Source of the DNA: JBNKFQ01 sp050289385
GTDB lineage: Bacteria > Pseudomonadota > Gammaproteobacteria > Pseudomonadales > Porticoccaceae
Direction of reading: 5' to 3'
Assembly (NCBI GenBank): GCA_050289385.1
Contig: JBNKFQ010000281.1
Span: forward strand, 1 to 64,000
DNA: 64,000 nt
In this document: positions 1 to 7,910 of the stretch, piece by piece
Numbering within the stretch: the first letter of the stretch is position 1
How the letters are laid out: each line of letters opens with the position of its first letter
Made by a program: the position numbers and the translations under genes
The notes under the pieces: generated by a model
Databases searched by the model: none
What the model was told of the DNA's origin: nothing
What the model saw: the letters and a program-made list of their open reading frames with translations, nothing else

Positions 1-265
1 TCCCTACGCCGATTACCACGATACCATGTAAATGATTAGGCATCACAATATACCGATCTAATGTTACATAAGAATATTGACTTGATAACCATACCCACTG
101 TTGCTGGATAATTTCCCCATGGTCATTTAATTTCATTTGGCCATCAGCAATTTCCCCAAACCAATTAACTCTGTTATGGGTGCAAATCGTAACGAAATAA
201 TACCCTTCATTTGAATAATCATAATGTCGCAGACGGTTTCCTTTTCTTTCCCTGAGTTGTAGCAT
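1..265 (-). CDS. REP-associated (IS200-like) tyrosine transposase, 5' part only
   Basis: The gene is cut by the window edge; about 88 residues are visible, reading leftward from an ATG at 265. The peptide contains GYYFVTICT and, about 50 residues later, YIVMPNHLHGIVVIG. The H-x-H in PNHLHG is the HUH metal-binding motif of the IS200/RAYT (Y1 transposase) superfamily, and the spacing from the FVTICT strand fits that family. RAYTs are usually domesticated single-copy enzymes that act on REP palindromes. A hairpin lies 32 bases upstream of the start (297-317) and could be such a target. The catalytic tyrosine would lie outside the window, so intactness cannot be judged. Confidence 0.85.
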   Translation of the reverse strand, partial: MLQLRERKGNRLRHYDYSNEGYYFVTICTHNRVNWFGEIADGQMKLNDHGEIIQQQWVWLSSQYSYVTLDRYIVMPNHLHGIVVIGVG

Positions 266-849
266 CCACTTTTCCTTAATTGTCTAACGGACCGTTTATG
301 AGGAACAAGTCCTCATAATAATTATTATCAGGATTCCCTCTTAAAATATTATCGGGAATTCTTCTTGGCCCTAATCAATTGATACCTGTCAAGAAAATCT
401 GTGATGGGTATTTTGGCGCAATTAATCGGGAAATTTCTCACCGAATACATGCAATTTTTGAAGGAATAGCTGTGTCGCAGGTACACACGGCAAGTCTGAG
501 GGGAAGGTCCATATAACAAGCTCACCATTCCTTCGGTTAATCTGTGCATTTTTTATCTGGTTTTGGCACTATTGCAGCAGAACATTAAAGGCATATCCGC
601 AAAGAATCAAGGACTTTGTGATTTGGTGTCCCGGATGCCCGATTTGCTGACTAAAGCCAAAGCTGGCTTTGGTTCTCGACTTGCTTCGAAGGGAATGGTT
701 GACGGATAGTCTTGTAGGTGATTGCATGCCCTGCAATCGCCACATCGCGGTCTGGCTCACGCTTTTGACCAAAAGCCTTTGCGCACACTGAATCTGATTG
801 CTAGATTTAAAGAGTCTCTATATTTATTAACCTGTTCCGGGAGCCACCC
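266..849. other. Gene-poor stretch, no recognised gene
   Basis: Apart from the hairpin at 297-317, I recognise nothing here. Two short minus-strand reading frames (349-549, 66 codons; 569-772, 67 codons) show no familiar motif, no convincing ribosome binding site and no signal peptide. The stretch is more AT-rich than the genes that follow. It may be decayed mobile DNA linked to the transposase, but that is inference from position only. Confidence 0.4.
297..317. repeat. Perfect 8-bp hairpin upstream of the transposase gene
   Basis: TATGAGGA and TCCTCATA pair perfectly around the loop ACAAG. The hairpin has no T-run on either side, so it is not an obvious terminator. Its position just upstream of a RAYT-type transposase makes a REP-like palindrome a reasonable reading, but only one copy is visible here. 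Confidence 0.45.
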
Positions 850-1422
850 ATGTCTATTCGTTCTCTGGTAGCGCTGATTGTGCTGTGTTTTATGGTTGCA
901 TGCAGCCCAATTACCGTAAAACGTACCGGCGGCTCGTCCTACGACCTTACGGGTTATACCAGCTACCGATGGAATCTGGCGCCTCTGGACGACCCCGGCA
1001 AGTACGCGAGAAATGCGGTAGCTCTGGATCAGGCCATGCGCAATGCCGTGTCTGTTGAAATGGGGGCTCGTGGTTTCCAGAAAAAAGTGTTTAACGAAGC
1101 CGCAGATCTGGTGTTTGACTATCGTTTGCAACTTAAACCCGAGGAGTACGCCAAAGGTGAACCGCAAGACTATGGCCTGGTCTGGAAGCGGGGTAAATCG
1201 GGTGAAGTCGAAATGCACCAAAACAGGCCCATGGGTAATCCGGATGTTGTTCTGGACAGAGCGTATTTGTTGTTGACCGTCTACAACGGCAACAAGTCTG
1301 AAATTTTGTGGGAAGTAACCGCAGATCGCCTTCTGGAGGGCGGTAGTGAGCCAGAAAATCTGAATGCAAATGTCGCCAGGGCAATGGCGAAAATATTCAA
1401 GTCGTTTCCTGCCGGACAATAA
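850..1422 (+). CDS. DUF4136-type lipoprotein
   Basis: A 190-residue protein with a short hydrophobic signal and a lipobox ending VAC, so Cys18 is the predicted lipidated residue. The mature part has the DUF4136 pattern: a Y-x-x-Y-x-W strand (TSYRW) near the start, a helix with an alternating basic/acidic face (the ALDQAMRNAV region), then ARGFQKK, a strand ADLVFDY, and a final helix NVARAMAKIFKSFP. Such proteins are small envelope lipoproteins of unknown role. GGGAG at 838-842 is a plausible ribosome binding site for the ATG. The gene stands alone, with the ridA-spoT cluster converging from the other side. The residue after Cys is Ser, so outer-membrane sorting is expected by the enteric Lol rule. 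Confidence 0.8.
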   Translation: MSIRSLVALIVLCFMVACSPITVKRTGGSSYDLTGYTSYRWNLAPLDDPGKYARNAVALDQAMRNAVSVEMGARGFQKKVFNEAADLVFDYRLQLKPEEYAKGEPQDYGLVWKRGKSGEVEMHQNRPMGNPDVVLDRAYLLLTVYNGNKSEILWEVTADRLLEGGSEPENLNANVARAMAKIFKSFPAGQ

Positions 1423-1434
1423 AAAAACAGCTTG

Positions 1435-1582
1435 GTCGCAAGTCGCACGTCTGTCGTCGCACGCCAGTGACTTATGCCATTACTACGTTTGGCTTCAAAG
1501 CTGGTCTTTTGGTGATTCGGACTACCCGTACCAGAGATCTGCTTTTGTTTTAGCGTGCGACGTGCGACTACTGGCGTGCGAC
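1435..1582. repeat. Intergenic heptamer array A, inverted arms
   Basis: The left arm (1435-1469) reads in strict 7-base steps: GTCGCAA, GTCGCAC, GTCTGTC, GTCGCAC, GCCAGTG. The right arm (1555-1582) has the reverse complement in the same phase: GTGCGAC, GTGCGAC, TACTGGC, GTGCGAC. The inner arms (1456-1469 and 1569-1582) are complementary at 13 of 14 positions, with 99 bases between them. The array fills the gap between the convergent lipoprotein and ridA genes, with the outer end reaching the ridA stop. Confidence 0.85.
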
Positions 1583-1589
1583 CAGTTGA

Positions 1590-1973
1590 TCAAACCACCA
1601 TAATCCCGTCCATCTCCACCTGCGCACCTTTTGGCAGTTCTTTTACGCCAATGGCGGCGCGTGCCGGGTAGGGCTGCTGGAAGTAACGACCCATCGCCTC
1701 GTTAACAGCGGCAAAGTTGCCGAGGTCGGTCAGGAAAATATTCAGTTTTACAATGGACTGCAAACTACCACCCGATGCTTCGCACACGGCAGTCAAATTT
1801 TTAAATACCTGCTCGACTTCGGCTTCAAATCCACCGTCCACCATGTTCATGGTGGCTGGGTCCAGAGGAATCTGGCCAGACAAATAAACCGTGTTGTTAA
1901 CCTTCACCGCCTGGGAGTAGGTGCCAATAGCCGCAGGGGCGTTTTCGGTGTGGATAATGGCGCGATTGGGCAT
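1590..1973 (-). CDS. ridA: RidA family 2-iminobutanoate/2-iminopropanoate deaminase
   Basis: A 127-residue member of the RidA/YER057c/UK114 family, full length. RidA hydrolyses the reactive imines or enamines released by PLP enzymes such as threonine dehydratase, forming a trimer in the cytoplasm. Diagnostic features are the N-terminal AIGTYSQAV, the strand YLSGQIPLDP, and PARAAIGV, which holds Arg105, the substrate carboxylate-binding arginine, with Glu120 near the end. It is the last gene of the minus-strand yicC-gmk-rpoZ-spoT run and starts 17 bases after spoT, so it is probably cotranscribed with it. The spoT-ridA pairing is a common gammaproteobacterial arrangement. Confidence 0.96.
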   Translation of the reverse strand: MPNRAIIHTENAPAAIGTYSQAVKVNNTVYLSGQIPLDPATMNMVDGGFEAEVEQVFKNLTAVCEASGGSLQSIVKLNIFLTDLGNFAAVNEAMGRYFQQPYPARAAIGVKELPKGAQVEMDGIMVV

Positions 1974-1990
1974 GATTGAATCCTGTCTGT

Positions 1991-4102
1991 TTAGTTTTTA
2001 ATGCGTTGTACGCGTTGTACCGCTTTGAGGCTGCGAATCCGGCGCATGATGTTGGCAAGGTGTACCCGGTCTCTTACGCCAATAACCAGTGACACAACAC
2101 TGGTTTGCACATTGCGGTCATTAACACTGATTTCGTCAATGGTGGCTTCGGCCTCGGTAATGCGCGATGCCAGACTGGCGATAATACCCCGTTCGGAGGC
2201 AACTTCAACGTGGCACTCTACCGGAAAATCACCCTTCACGGCAGACGACCAGTTGAGCGGCATGCACTTCTCCGGGTTATTGCGTATATCACCCAGGTTG
2301 CGACAGATATCGCGATGGACAACCAGACCGCGACCGGAACTGAGGTGGCCAACAATGGGGTCGCCCGGGATGGGGCGACAACAGCGGGCGAAGCTGGTAA
2401 GCAGTCGGTCTGCCGCGTCAATAATAATGGGCGAGTCAGTATTGGCTTGTTCTTTTTGCCGCATCGACGGCGGCACCATCAGGTTTGCCACGGCAAACGG
2501 CATGCGTTCGCCCAGCCCGATTTGCTGTAGTACGTATTCAAAGGTCGGTGCGCCGGTTTCGTTGAGCAGCCGTTTGATCCAGGATTTGCGCACTTGTTTG
2601 TAGTTGGTGCCAAAATTTTCCAGGGCGCGGTCCAGCAGTCGTTTGCCCAGCTTGACGGATTCTTTGTGCTCCTGGTGTTTCAGAAAGTGTCGAATGGCAC
2701 TGCGGGCCTTTGCGGTGACCACAAAGTTGAGCCACGACGGGTTGGGTTGCGCAGATTTGGCGGTAATGATGCGTACTTTTTGCCCGCTTTGCAGCGGCTC
2801 GGAAACGGCGGCCAATTGGCCGTCTATTTCGCAAGCGATGCAGCTGTTGCCAACCTGGGTGTGCACTGCATAGGCAAAATCAACCGGTGTGGCGTTGGTG
2901 GGCAATTCGATAATCTGGCCCTGGGGGGTAAATACATAGACTTCGTCGGGGAACAGGTCGGTTTTGAGGTGTTCAATAAACTCCAGGGAATTACCGGCTT
3001 TTTGCTGAATTTCCAGCAGGCCCTGTACCCAGCGGGCAGCTCTGGAACGGCTGTGGGAAGGCGTTTTGTCGCTGGATTTGTACAGCCAGTGGGCGGCAAT
3101 GCCCTGGTTGGCCATGGCGTCCATGTCTATGGTGCGAATCTGCACTTCAATGGGTACGCCGTGCATGCCGACCATTACGGTATGCAGTGACTGATAGCCA
3201 TTGGATTTGGGAATGGCGATGTAATCCTTGAATTCACCGGGCACCGGTTTGTACAGATTGTGCATCAGGCCAAGTACGCGATAACAGTTGTCTACCGAAT
3301 CGACAACGATGCGAAAGGCGAATACATCCATGATGTCCTTAAAGGATTTTTTCTTGGCTTTCATTTTCTGATAGATGCTCCACAGGTGCTTTTCGCGACC
3401 GATGACGGTAGCTTCTATCTGTTCCCGTTCCAACTGCAGTTCAATGGCGTGTTTGATTTCAGCGACAATTTCCTTGCGGTGACCACGGGCGGCTTTGAGC
3501 GCCTCCCGCATACGTTGACTGCGCAGGGGGTGCAGGGCGGTAAAACCGAGGTCTTCGAACTCTACGCGAATGTCATTCATACCCAGACGCTGGGCAATGG
3601 GGGCGTAGATTTCCAGGGTTTCGCGCGCGATGCGGCGCCTCTTTTTGGGGTCGAGCACGCCAAGGGTGCGCATGTTGTGTAGACGGTCTGCCAGTTTGAC
3701 CAGCATTACCCGTATGTCCCGCGCCATGGCGAGGGTCATTTTTTGAAAGTTTTCGGCTTGTTGTTCGGCTCTGGAGGCGAACTCGATTTCGGTTAGCTTG
3801 CTGACCCCGTCTACCAGTTCGGCGACAGTCCTGCCAAAGCGCCGGTGCACTTGACCCTTGGTGACGCTGGTGTCTTCGATAACGTCGTGCAGCAAGGCCG
3901 CCATCAGACATTCGTGGTCTACGTGCATGTCGGCCAGGATATGGGCGACAGCAACCGGGTGAGTTACGTAGGGGTCGCCGCTTTGCCGGAACTGGCCAGC
4001 GTGGCATTTTTCAGCGAACTCGTAGGCGCGAACAACCTTTTTAACCTGGGAGGGTTCCAGGTAGGAGGAAAGCTTACTACTCAGGCTGTCGATAAGCGCC
4101 AA
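1991..4102 (-). CDS. spoT: Bifunctional (p)ppGpp synthetase/hydrolase SpoT
   Basis: A 703-residue RelA/SpoT homologue with all expected domains. The N-terminal HD hydrolase has its metal-site pieces THPVAVA, LLHDVIEDT and LADRLHNMRTL, which indicates working ppGpp hydrolysis. The synthetase domain follows, with DVFAFRIVVD, DYIAIPKSNGYQSLH and EVQIRT. After these come a TGS domain (VYVFTPQGQIIELP) and a C-terminal ACT domain. Presence of the intact HD site and the position next to rpoZ and gmk identify it as SpoT rather than RelA. It sets the level of the stringent alarmone in response to fatty acid, carbon and iron stress. It follows rpoZ by 21 bases. Confidence 0.97.
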   Translation of the reverse strand: MALIDSLSSKLSSYLEPSQVKKVVRAYEFAEKCHAGQFRQSGDPYVTHPVAVAHILADMHVDHECLMAALLHDVIEDTSVTKGQVHRRFGRTVAELVDGVSKLTEIEFASRAEQQAENFQKMTLAMARDIRVMLVKLADRLHNMRTLGVLDPKKRRRIARETLEIYAPIAQRLGMNDIRVEFEDLGFTALHPLRSQRMREALKAARGHRKEIVAEIKHAIELQLEREQIEATVIGREKHLWSIYQKMKAKKKSFKDIMDVFAFRIVVDSVDNCYRVLGLMHNLYKPVPGEFKDYIAIPKSNGYQSLHTVMVGMHGVPIEVQIRTIDMDAMANQGIAAHWLYKSSDKTPSHSRSRAARWVQGLLEIQQKAGNSLEFIEHLKTDLFPDEVYVFTPQGQIIELPTNATPVDFAYAVHTQVGNSCIACEIDGQLAAVSEPLQSGQKVRIITAKSAQPNPSWLNFVVTAKARSAIRHFLKHQEHKESVKLGKRLLDRALENFGTNYKQVRKSWIKRLLNETGAPTFEYVLQQIGLGERMPFAVANLMVPPSMRQKEQANTDSPIIIDAADRLLTSFARCCRPIPGDPIVGHLSSGRGLVVHRDICRNLGDIRNNPEKCMPLNWSSAVKGDFPVECHVEVASERGIIASLASRITEAEATIDEISVNDRNVQTSVVSLVIGVRDRVHLANIMRRIRSLKAVQRVQRIKN

Positions 4103-4123
4103 TGCGTTCCTCCTGACAGGAAA

Positions 4124-4408
4124 TCAGATGTCAGAACTCGTGGCAAAGTCAGGTCCGGCAGCGCCGCTGGCAAGATTGTCGAGACCGAGCAGGTCGTCAC
4201 TGGATTCTTCTTCCGTGAGAATATCCGGACCGACCAGGCCCTGCTCAATTTCGCGCAATGCAACAACGGTGGGCTTGTCGTTTTCCCAGCTTACCTGGGG
4301 TTCTTTACCGCCAACCGCTATTTGACGGGCGCGTCTGGAACTAACCAGAACCAGCTCGAAACGGTTGTCGACGTGGTTCAGACAATCTTCTACTGTAATA
4401 CGTGCCAT
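4124..4408 (-). CDS. rpoZ: RNA polymerase omega subunit
   Basis: A 94-residue protein starting MARITVEDCL, the standard omega N-terminus. It includes NRFELVLVSSRRARQ, which contacts the beta' subunit. Omega helps assemble core RNA polymerase and forms part of a ppGpp site, which fits its place between gmk and spoT. I chose the ATG at 4408, not the in-frame one at 4426, because family members begin MARxTVEDC. The C-terminal third is acidic and variable, ending DFATSSDI. The leader between gmk and rpoZ holds heptamer array B and a CCGCC/GGCGG hairpin. Confidence 0.96.
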   Translation of the reverse strand: MARITVEDCLNHVDNRFELVLVSSRRARQIAVGGKEPQVSWENDKPTVVALREIEQGLVGPDILTEEESSDDLLGLDNLASGAAGPDFATSSDI

Positions 4409-4482
4409 AAGTGCTACTCGTAACATGTGTTATGCGATCAGCCGCCCAAAACAGGCGGAGGACCGATTATTGTATAGAGGAA

Positions 4483-4538
4483 ACCCCTGTCAAGTCTACG
4501 GTTCAGAAGACAGAGGATGGAAGACAGGGGACAGATGG
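4483..4538. repeat. Intergenic heptamer array B
   Basis: From 4504 the sequence runs in 7-base steps: CAGAAGA, CAGAGGA, TGGAAGA, CAGGGGA, CAGATGG. The complementary unit ACCCCTG lies at 4483-4489, so CCCCTGTC (4484-4491) can pair with GACAGGGG (4523-4530). The array sits in the gmk-rpoZ gap, and its right end touches the gmk stop codon at 4540. Confidence 0.8.
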
Positions 4539-4539
4539 C

Positions 4540-5163
4540 TCACGGTTTTGCCTGCAACTCCTCAAGCAGGGCACGATGGCGAGCCTGCTGCGAGCCGAGG
4601 GCAAGACGGTGGCATTGCACAATCGCCATAAGGTCTGCCAGCGCAGTATCAAAGTTGTCGTTAATGACCAGAAAATCAGCTTCGGGGTAGTGAGACATCT
4701 CGTTGTCGGCTTCCGCCATGCGTTGTTCGATGACCGAGTCGTCGTCCTGGCCGCGGCCGGTCAGGCGTTCACGCAAAGCTTTGCGCGATGGCGGCAGAAT
4801 AAAAACGCCAACGGTTTCCGCCAGCAATTCGCGCACTTGTTTGGCTCCTTGCCAGTCGATTTCAAGAATCACATCGATGCCCCGGGTCAGAGTTTGTTCG
4901 ACCCAGTGACGGGATGTGCCATAGTGGTTGCCGAACACACAGGCGTGTTCCAGAAAGGCGTCGGCTTTGAGCATTTTCTGAAACTGAGCCTGGTCGACAA
5001 AGTGGTAGTTGACGCCGTCCTGCTCTCCCGGTCGTTGCGGGCGAGTAGTATGGGAGATGGAAACCTGCAAGGCGTCGCAGTGCTTGACCAGTGCTGCAAC
5101 CAGACTGGTTTTGCCCGCACCGGATGGCGCGGATATCGTATATAGGGTGCCTTGTACCGACAT
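4540..5163 (-). CDS. gmk: Guanylate kinase
   Basis: A 207-residue kinase that phosphorylates GMP or dGMP with ATP. The P-loop is SAPSGAGKTSL (residues 11-21). GMP-binding elements follow: ISHTTRPQRPGEQDGVNYHFV with its Arg and Tyr ligands, and VILEIDWQGAKQVR, the family signature. Length is normal for the family. It lies in the conserved yicC-gmk-rpoZ-spoT order, 24 bases after yicC, so it is very likely in one transcript with it. Guanylate kinase is a known target of ppGpp in some bacteria, so the cluster groups guanine nucleotide supply with alarmone metabolism. Confidence 0.97.
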   Translation of the reverse strand: MSVQGTLYTISAPSGAGKTSLVAALVKHCDALQVSISHTTRPQRPGEQDGVNYHFVDQAQFQKMLKADAFLEHACVFGNHYGTSRHWVEQTLTRGIDVILEIDWQGAKQVRELLAETVGVFILPPSRKALRERLTGRGQDDDSVIEQRMAEADNEMSHYPEADFLVINDNFDTALADLMAIVQCHRLALGSQQARHRALLEELQAKP

Positions 5164-5187
5164 ATATCTTTAATTCCCCGAATTTTA

Positions 5188-6051
5188 TTATTCGATGTTC
5201 TGGATCTGTTCACGCATTTGTTCGATCAATACTTTCAGTTCCACGGCAGACTGGGTGGTATCGGTTGCCTGCGATTTGGACGACAGGGTATTGGCTTCGC
5301 GATTCAGTTCTTGCATCAGAAAATCTAGGCGTCGGCCAATGGGACCGTTCTGATTGAGCGCGAGGCGGATTTCGTCGAGATGGGCTTGCAGGCGATCAAG
5401 CTCCTCGTCCACATCGGCTCGTTGCGCCATGTAGACCAGCTCCTGCTCCAGGCGATCATTGTCAATTTCGGCTTTTAGTTCTGCGAGGCGATCACGCAAT
5501 TTTTGTTGCTGCGCGGCCAGCAGTTGTGGCATGCGCTTGCGTACCTTGTCCACCTCTACGGCGATACCATCCAGGCGCTGTTCGATAAAGGCTTTCAGTT
5601 TATCACCCTCGCGCTCACGTGTTTCACACAGGTGTTGCAGTGTCTTTTGGTAAAGCGCCCCGAGTTCCTGTTTGAGTAAGTCCGGATCGATTTCCGGTTC
5701 ACGCAAAACGCCGGGATAGCGCAATACATCGAGTGGGGAGACAGGGGCAGCGTCGGGTAGCAGGGAGTTTATTTGCTGGCTGGCATCTACATAACGCTGG
5801 GCCAGGTCCATATTTACGTCAACCTTTTGCGCGCTGTTTTCCATCTGTATTTGCAGAAAGCAGTTGACTTTGCCCCGGTTGAGCATTTTGCGCGCCTGCT
5901 CGCGCAAGGTCATTTCCAGCTCCCGTGCGGTATCTGGCATGCGCAATTCCAGCTCCAGATAGCGGTGGTTAACGGAGCGAATTTCCCAGGTGATTGTACC
6001 CCAGTCGAATTGGGCCGACTGGCGCGAAAAAGCGGTCATACTGTGTGGCAT
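5188..6051 (-). CDS. yicC: YicC family endoribonuclease
   Basis: A 287-residue protein, the same length as Escherichia coli YicC. The N-terminus MPHSMTAFSR and the strand WEIRSVNHRYLELELRMP are the family signature. The end is EVKVLIEQMREQIQNIE-like (LKVLIEQMREQIQNIE). Long central helices rich in Arg, Glu and Gln suggest coiled coil. YicC-type proteins cleave RNA and act on small RNA turnover in enteric bacteria. It heads the minus-strand run that continues into gmk and is transcribed divergently from rph. Confidence 0.94.
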   Translation of the reverse strand: MPHSMTAFSRQSAQFDWGTITWEIRSVNHRYLELELRMPDTARELEMTLREQARKMLNRGKVNCFLQIQMENSAQKVDVNMDLAQRYVDASQQINSLLPDAAPVSPLDVLRYPGVLREPEIDPDLLKQELGALYQKTLQHLCETREREGDKLKAFIEQRLDGIAVEVDKVRKRMPQLLAAQQQKLRDRLAELKAEIDNDRLEQELVYMAQRADVDEELDRLQAHLDEIRLALNQNGPIGRRLDFLMQELNREANTLSSKSQATDTTQSAVELKVLIEQMREQIQNIE

Positions 6052-6213
6052 AAGGGAGTCTCAGCAGGGCAAACGGATATGGTAGCAGAAAGATACCGGA
6101 ACGTGAGGTGCTGATGCCATAGCCAGTCAACAAACTCTGGCCGTTTTCGTAGCGCTGTGATCGGGGTAGAATGCCCGACTTTCAAAATCAGACCGTAAAT
6201 TAAGGAATTTGGC

Positions 6214-6933
6214 ATGACCCGACCCAGTGGCCGCCGGCCAGAGCAGCTTCGCCTCGTCAAAATTACCCGTAACTATACCCGGCACGCAGAGGGTTCTGTA
6301 TTGGTTGAGTTTGGTGACACTCGAGTGATATGCACTGCCAGCGCGGAACAGGGCGTGCCTCGATTTTTGCGAGGTTCCGGCCAGGGCTGGGTAACGGCAG
6401 AGTACGGCATGTTGCCTCGATCTACCGGTGAGCGTATGGGGCGTGAGGCAGCGCGTGGCAAACAAGGTGGACGTACGCTGGAAATTCAGAGATTGATCGG
6501 GCGTTCCTTGCGCGCAGCGGTAGACCTTAAGGCGCTGGGTGACTATACCATTACCGTTGACTGCGATGTGATTCAGGCCGATGGTGGCACGCGCACTGCT
6601 GCGATTACGGGGGCTTGTGTGGCTCTGGCAGATGCACTTGATCATTTGCTCGCCAACAAAAAAATCAAGGGCAACCCGCTCAAGCATCTGGTGACGTCGG
6701 TGTCAGTAGGCATCTTTGAGGGCATGCCTGTGCTGGATCTGGATTACGCCGAAGACTCCAGCGCCGACACTGACATGAATGTGGTGATGAACAGTGAAGG
6801 CGGCTTTATTGAAGTGCAGGGCACAGCTGAAGCTGCGCCATTTAACGAAGAAGAATTTCAGCAAATGATGACACTGGCGAAACGAGGTATCAGTGATCTT
6901 GTAAAAATCCAGAAGATGGCACTGGCGCAGTAA
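6214..6933 (+). CDS. rph: Ribonuclease PH
   Basis: A 239-residue phosphorolytic 3' to 5' exoribonuclease that trims tRNA 3' ends. It starts MTRPSGRRPEQLR and contains the phosphate-binding GGRTLEIQRLIGRSLRA, the strand DCDVIQADGGTRTA and the catalytic LDLDYAEDSSADTDMNVV. All conserved elements are present and the length matches the family. It is divergent from yicC with a gap of about 160 bases that should hold both promoters. In Pseudomonas the same gene neighbours crc and pyrE, as here. Confidence 0.97.
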   Translation: MTRPSGRRPEQLRLVKITRNYTRHAEGSVLVEFGDTRVICTASAEQGVPRFLRGSGQGWVTAEYGMLPRSTGERMGREAARGKQGGRTLEIQRLIGRSLRAAVDLKALGDYTITVDCDVIQADGGTRTAAITGACVALADALDHLLANKKIKGNPLKHLVTSVSVGIFEGMPVLDLDYAEDSSADTDMNVVMNSEGGFIEVQGTAEAAPFNEEEFQQMMTLAKRGISDLVKIQKMALAQ

Positions 6934-6990
6934 GCAGTCAGGCCTTCTGTTGTACCGCGTCGGGCAATGGTGGCCGGCGCACCATCAGTG

Positions 6991-7767
6991 CTATAGCTCC
7001 TCAAGCTCGTAATCCACAATGACTGGCAGGTGGCTGGAGAACGCTTTGGATTTGTACATCACAGCGTACTCTACCTTTGGTGCGAGGCTTTGGGAAATCA
7101 CTTGATAATCTACACGCCATCCATTCCCCCGGCCCATTTCGCCTGATGGCCACCAGCTGTATTCGTCGCCATCGGTGTTGGCGCGCCTGAATGCATCGGT
7201 GTAGCCAATGTCTTTAAACAGGGAATTTATCCACTGTTGTTCGCTGACCAGAAAACCGGATTCCTCCCGTAATGCCTCCGGGCGTTCCACATCCAGATCA
7301 CTGCTGGCAATGTTCCAGTTGCCACAGATAATGTAGGAACGATGTTTGTGGGTAACTTTTTGCAAGTGCGCCTGCAGGTCCTCAAGAAACTTGCGTTTGA
7401 CGTCCTGGCTGGGTGTGCCGGTTTTGCCAGCGGGCATCAACAGGCTACCAATGCTGATGTGTTCGAAATCGGCCTGCAGATAGCGGCCGTCCATGTCCTC
7501 GCCACTGGCAAAGCCAAAACCATACATAAGAGCTTTGGGTATACGGCGTGTGTATATCGCTACGCCATTATGCCGGGGTGAACCCGAGCCAAAAAAGTAG
7601 CCACTATAACCCTCGAGCTCAAATTCGGGGTTGCCTTCCAGCTCAGCCTCCTGAGACTGAAGATCTTGCAGACAGATGATGTCGGCATCCTGTGACGCCA
7701 ACCAGTCAAACAGCCCGCGCTTGGCCGCTTGTCGGATTCCGTCTACACACAGACTGATGATGCGCAT
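6991..7767 (-). CDS. crc: Crc-like catabolite repression control protein (inactive exonuclease III fold)
   Basis: A 258-residue member of the exonuclease III / endonuclease-exonuclease-phosphatase fold. Position between rph and pyrE is that of Pseudomonas crc, and the sequence shares Crc features such as GRYLQADF, QYSWWP-like EYSWWPSGE, and a C-terminal VIVDYE. Catalytic residues of ExoIII are changed: Asn7 aligns with Cys7, the metal-binding Glu34 with Asp35, the Asp of GDxN with Asn150 (CGNWNIA), and the Asp before the catalytic His with Ser (SSHLP). This points to a non-nuclease that acts like Crc, which works with Hfq to repress translation of carbon-source genes. A weak nuclease activity cannot be excluded. 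Confidence 0.8.
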   Translation of the reverse strand: MRIISLCVDGIRQAAKRGLFDWLASQDADIICLQDLQSQEAELEGNPEFELEGYSGYFFGSGSPRHNGVAIYTRRIPKALMYGFGFASGEDMDGRYLQADFEHISIGSLLMPAGKTGTPSQDVKRKFLEDLQAHLQKVTHKHRSYIICGNWNIASSDLDVERPEALREESGFLVSEQQWINSLFKDIGYTDAFRRANTDGDEYSWWPSGEMGRGNGWRVDYQVISQSLAPKVEYAVMYKSKAFSSHLPVIVDYELEEL

Positions 7768-7910
7768 GGTCGCCCCTTGTTTTTAGAGCGTGTATGATAC
7801 CTGACTCACTGTTTTTCAAAAAACAATATGGCATTTTCCCGTGTAATTGGTGTCCCTGTACTGGCGGCAAGTCGGACTTCAGGCAGGTAATTTGTACAAA
7901 AGGGTATTTG

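Noticed and set aside
757..1419. 220-codon minus-strand frame opposite the DUF4136 lipoprotein gene
   Set aside because: It is a shadow of the real gene: no family motif, no ribosome binding site, and the plus-strand frame has a signal peptide and domain match.
1435..1582. CRISPR array for the heptamer repeats
   Set aside because: Units are 7 bases with no unique spacers of 25-40 bases between them and no cas genes in the window.
2001..4423. Several plus-strand frames of 140-200 codons opposite spoT and rpoZ
   Set aside because: They mirror the codon structure of spoT and have no recognisable protein features.
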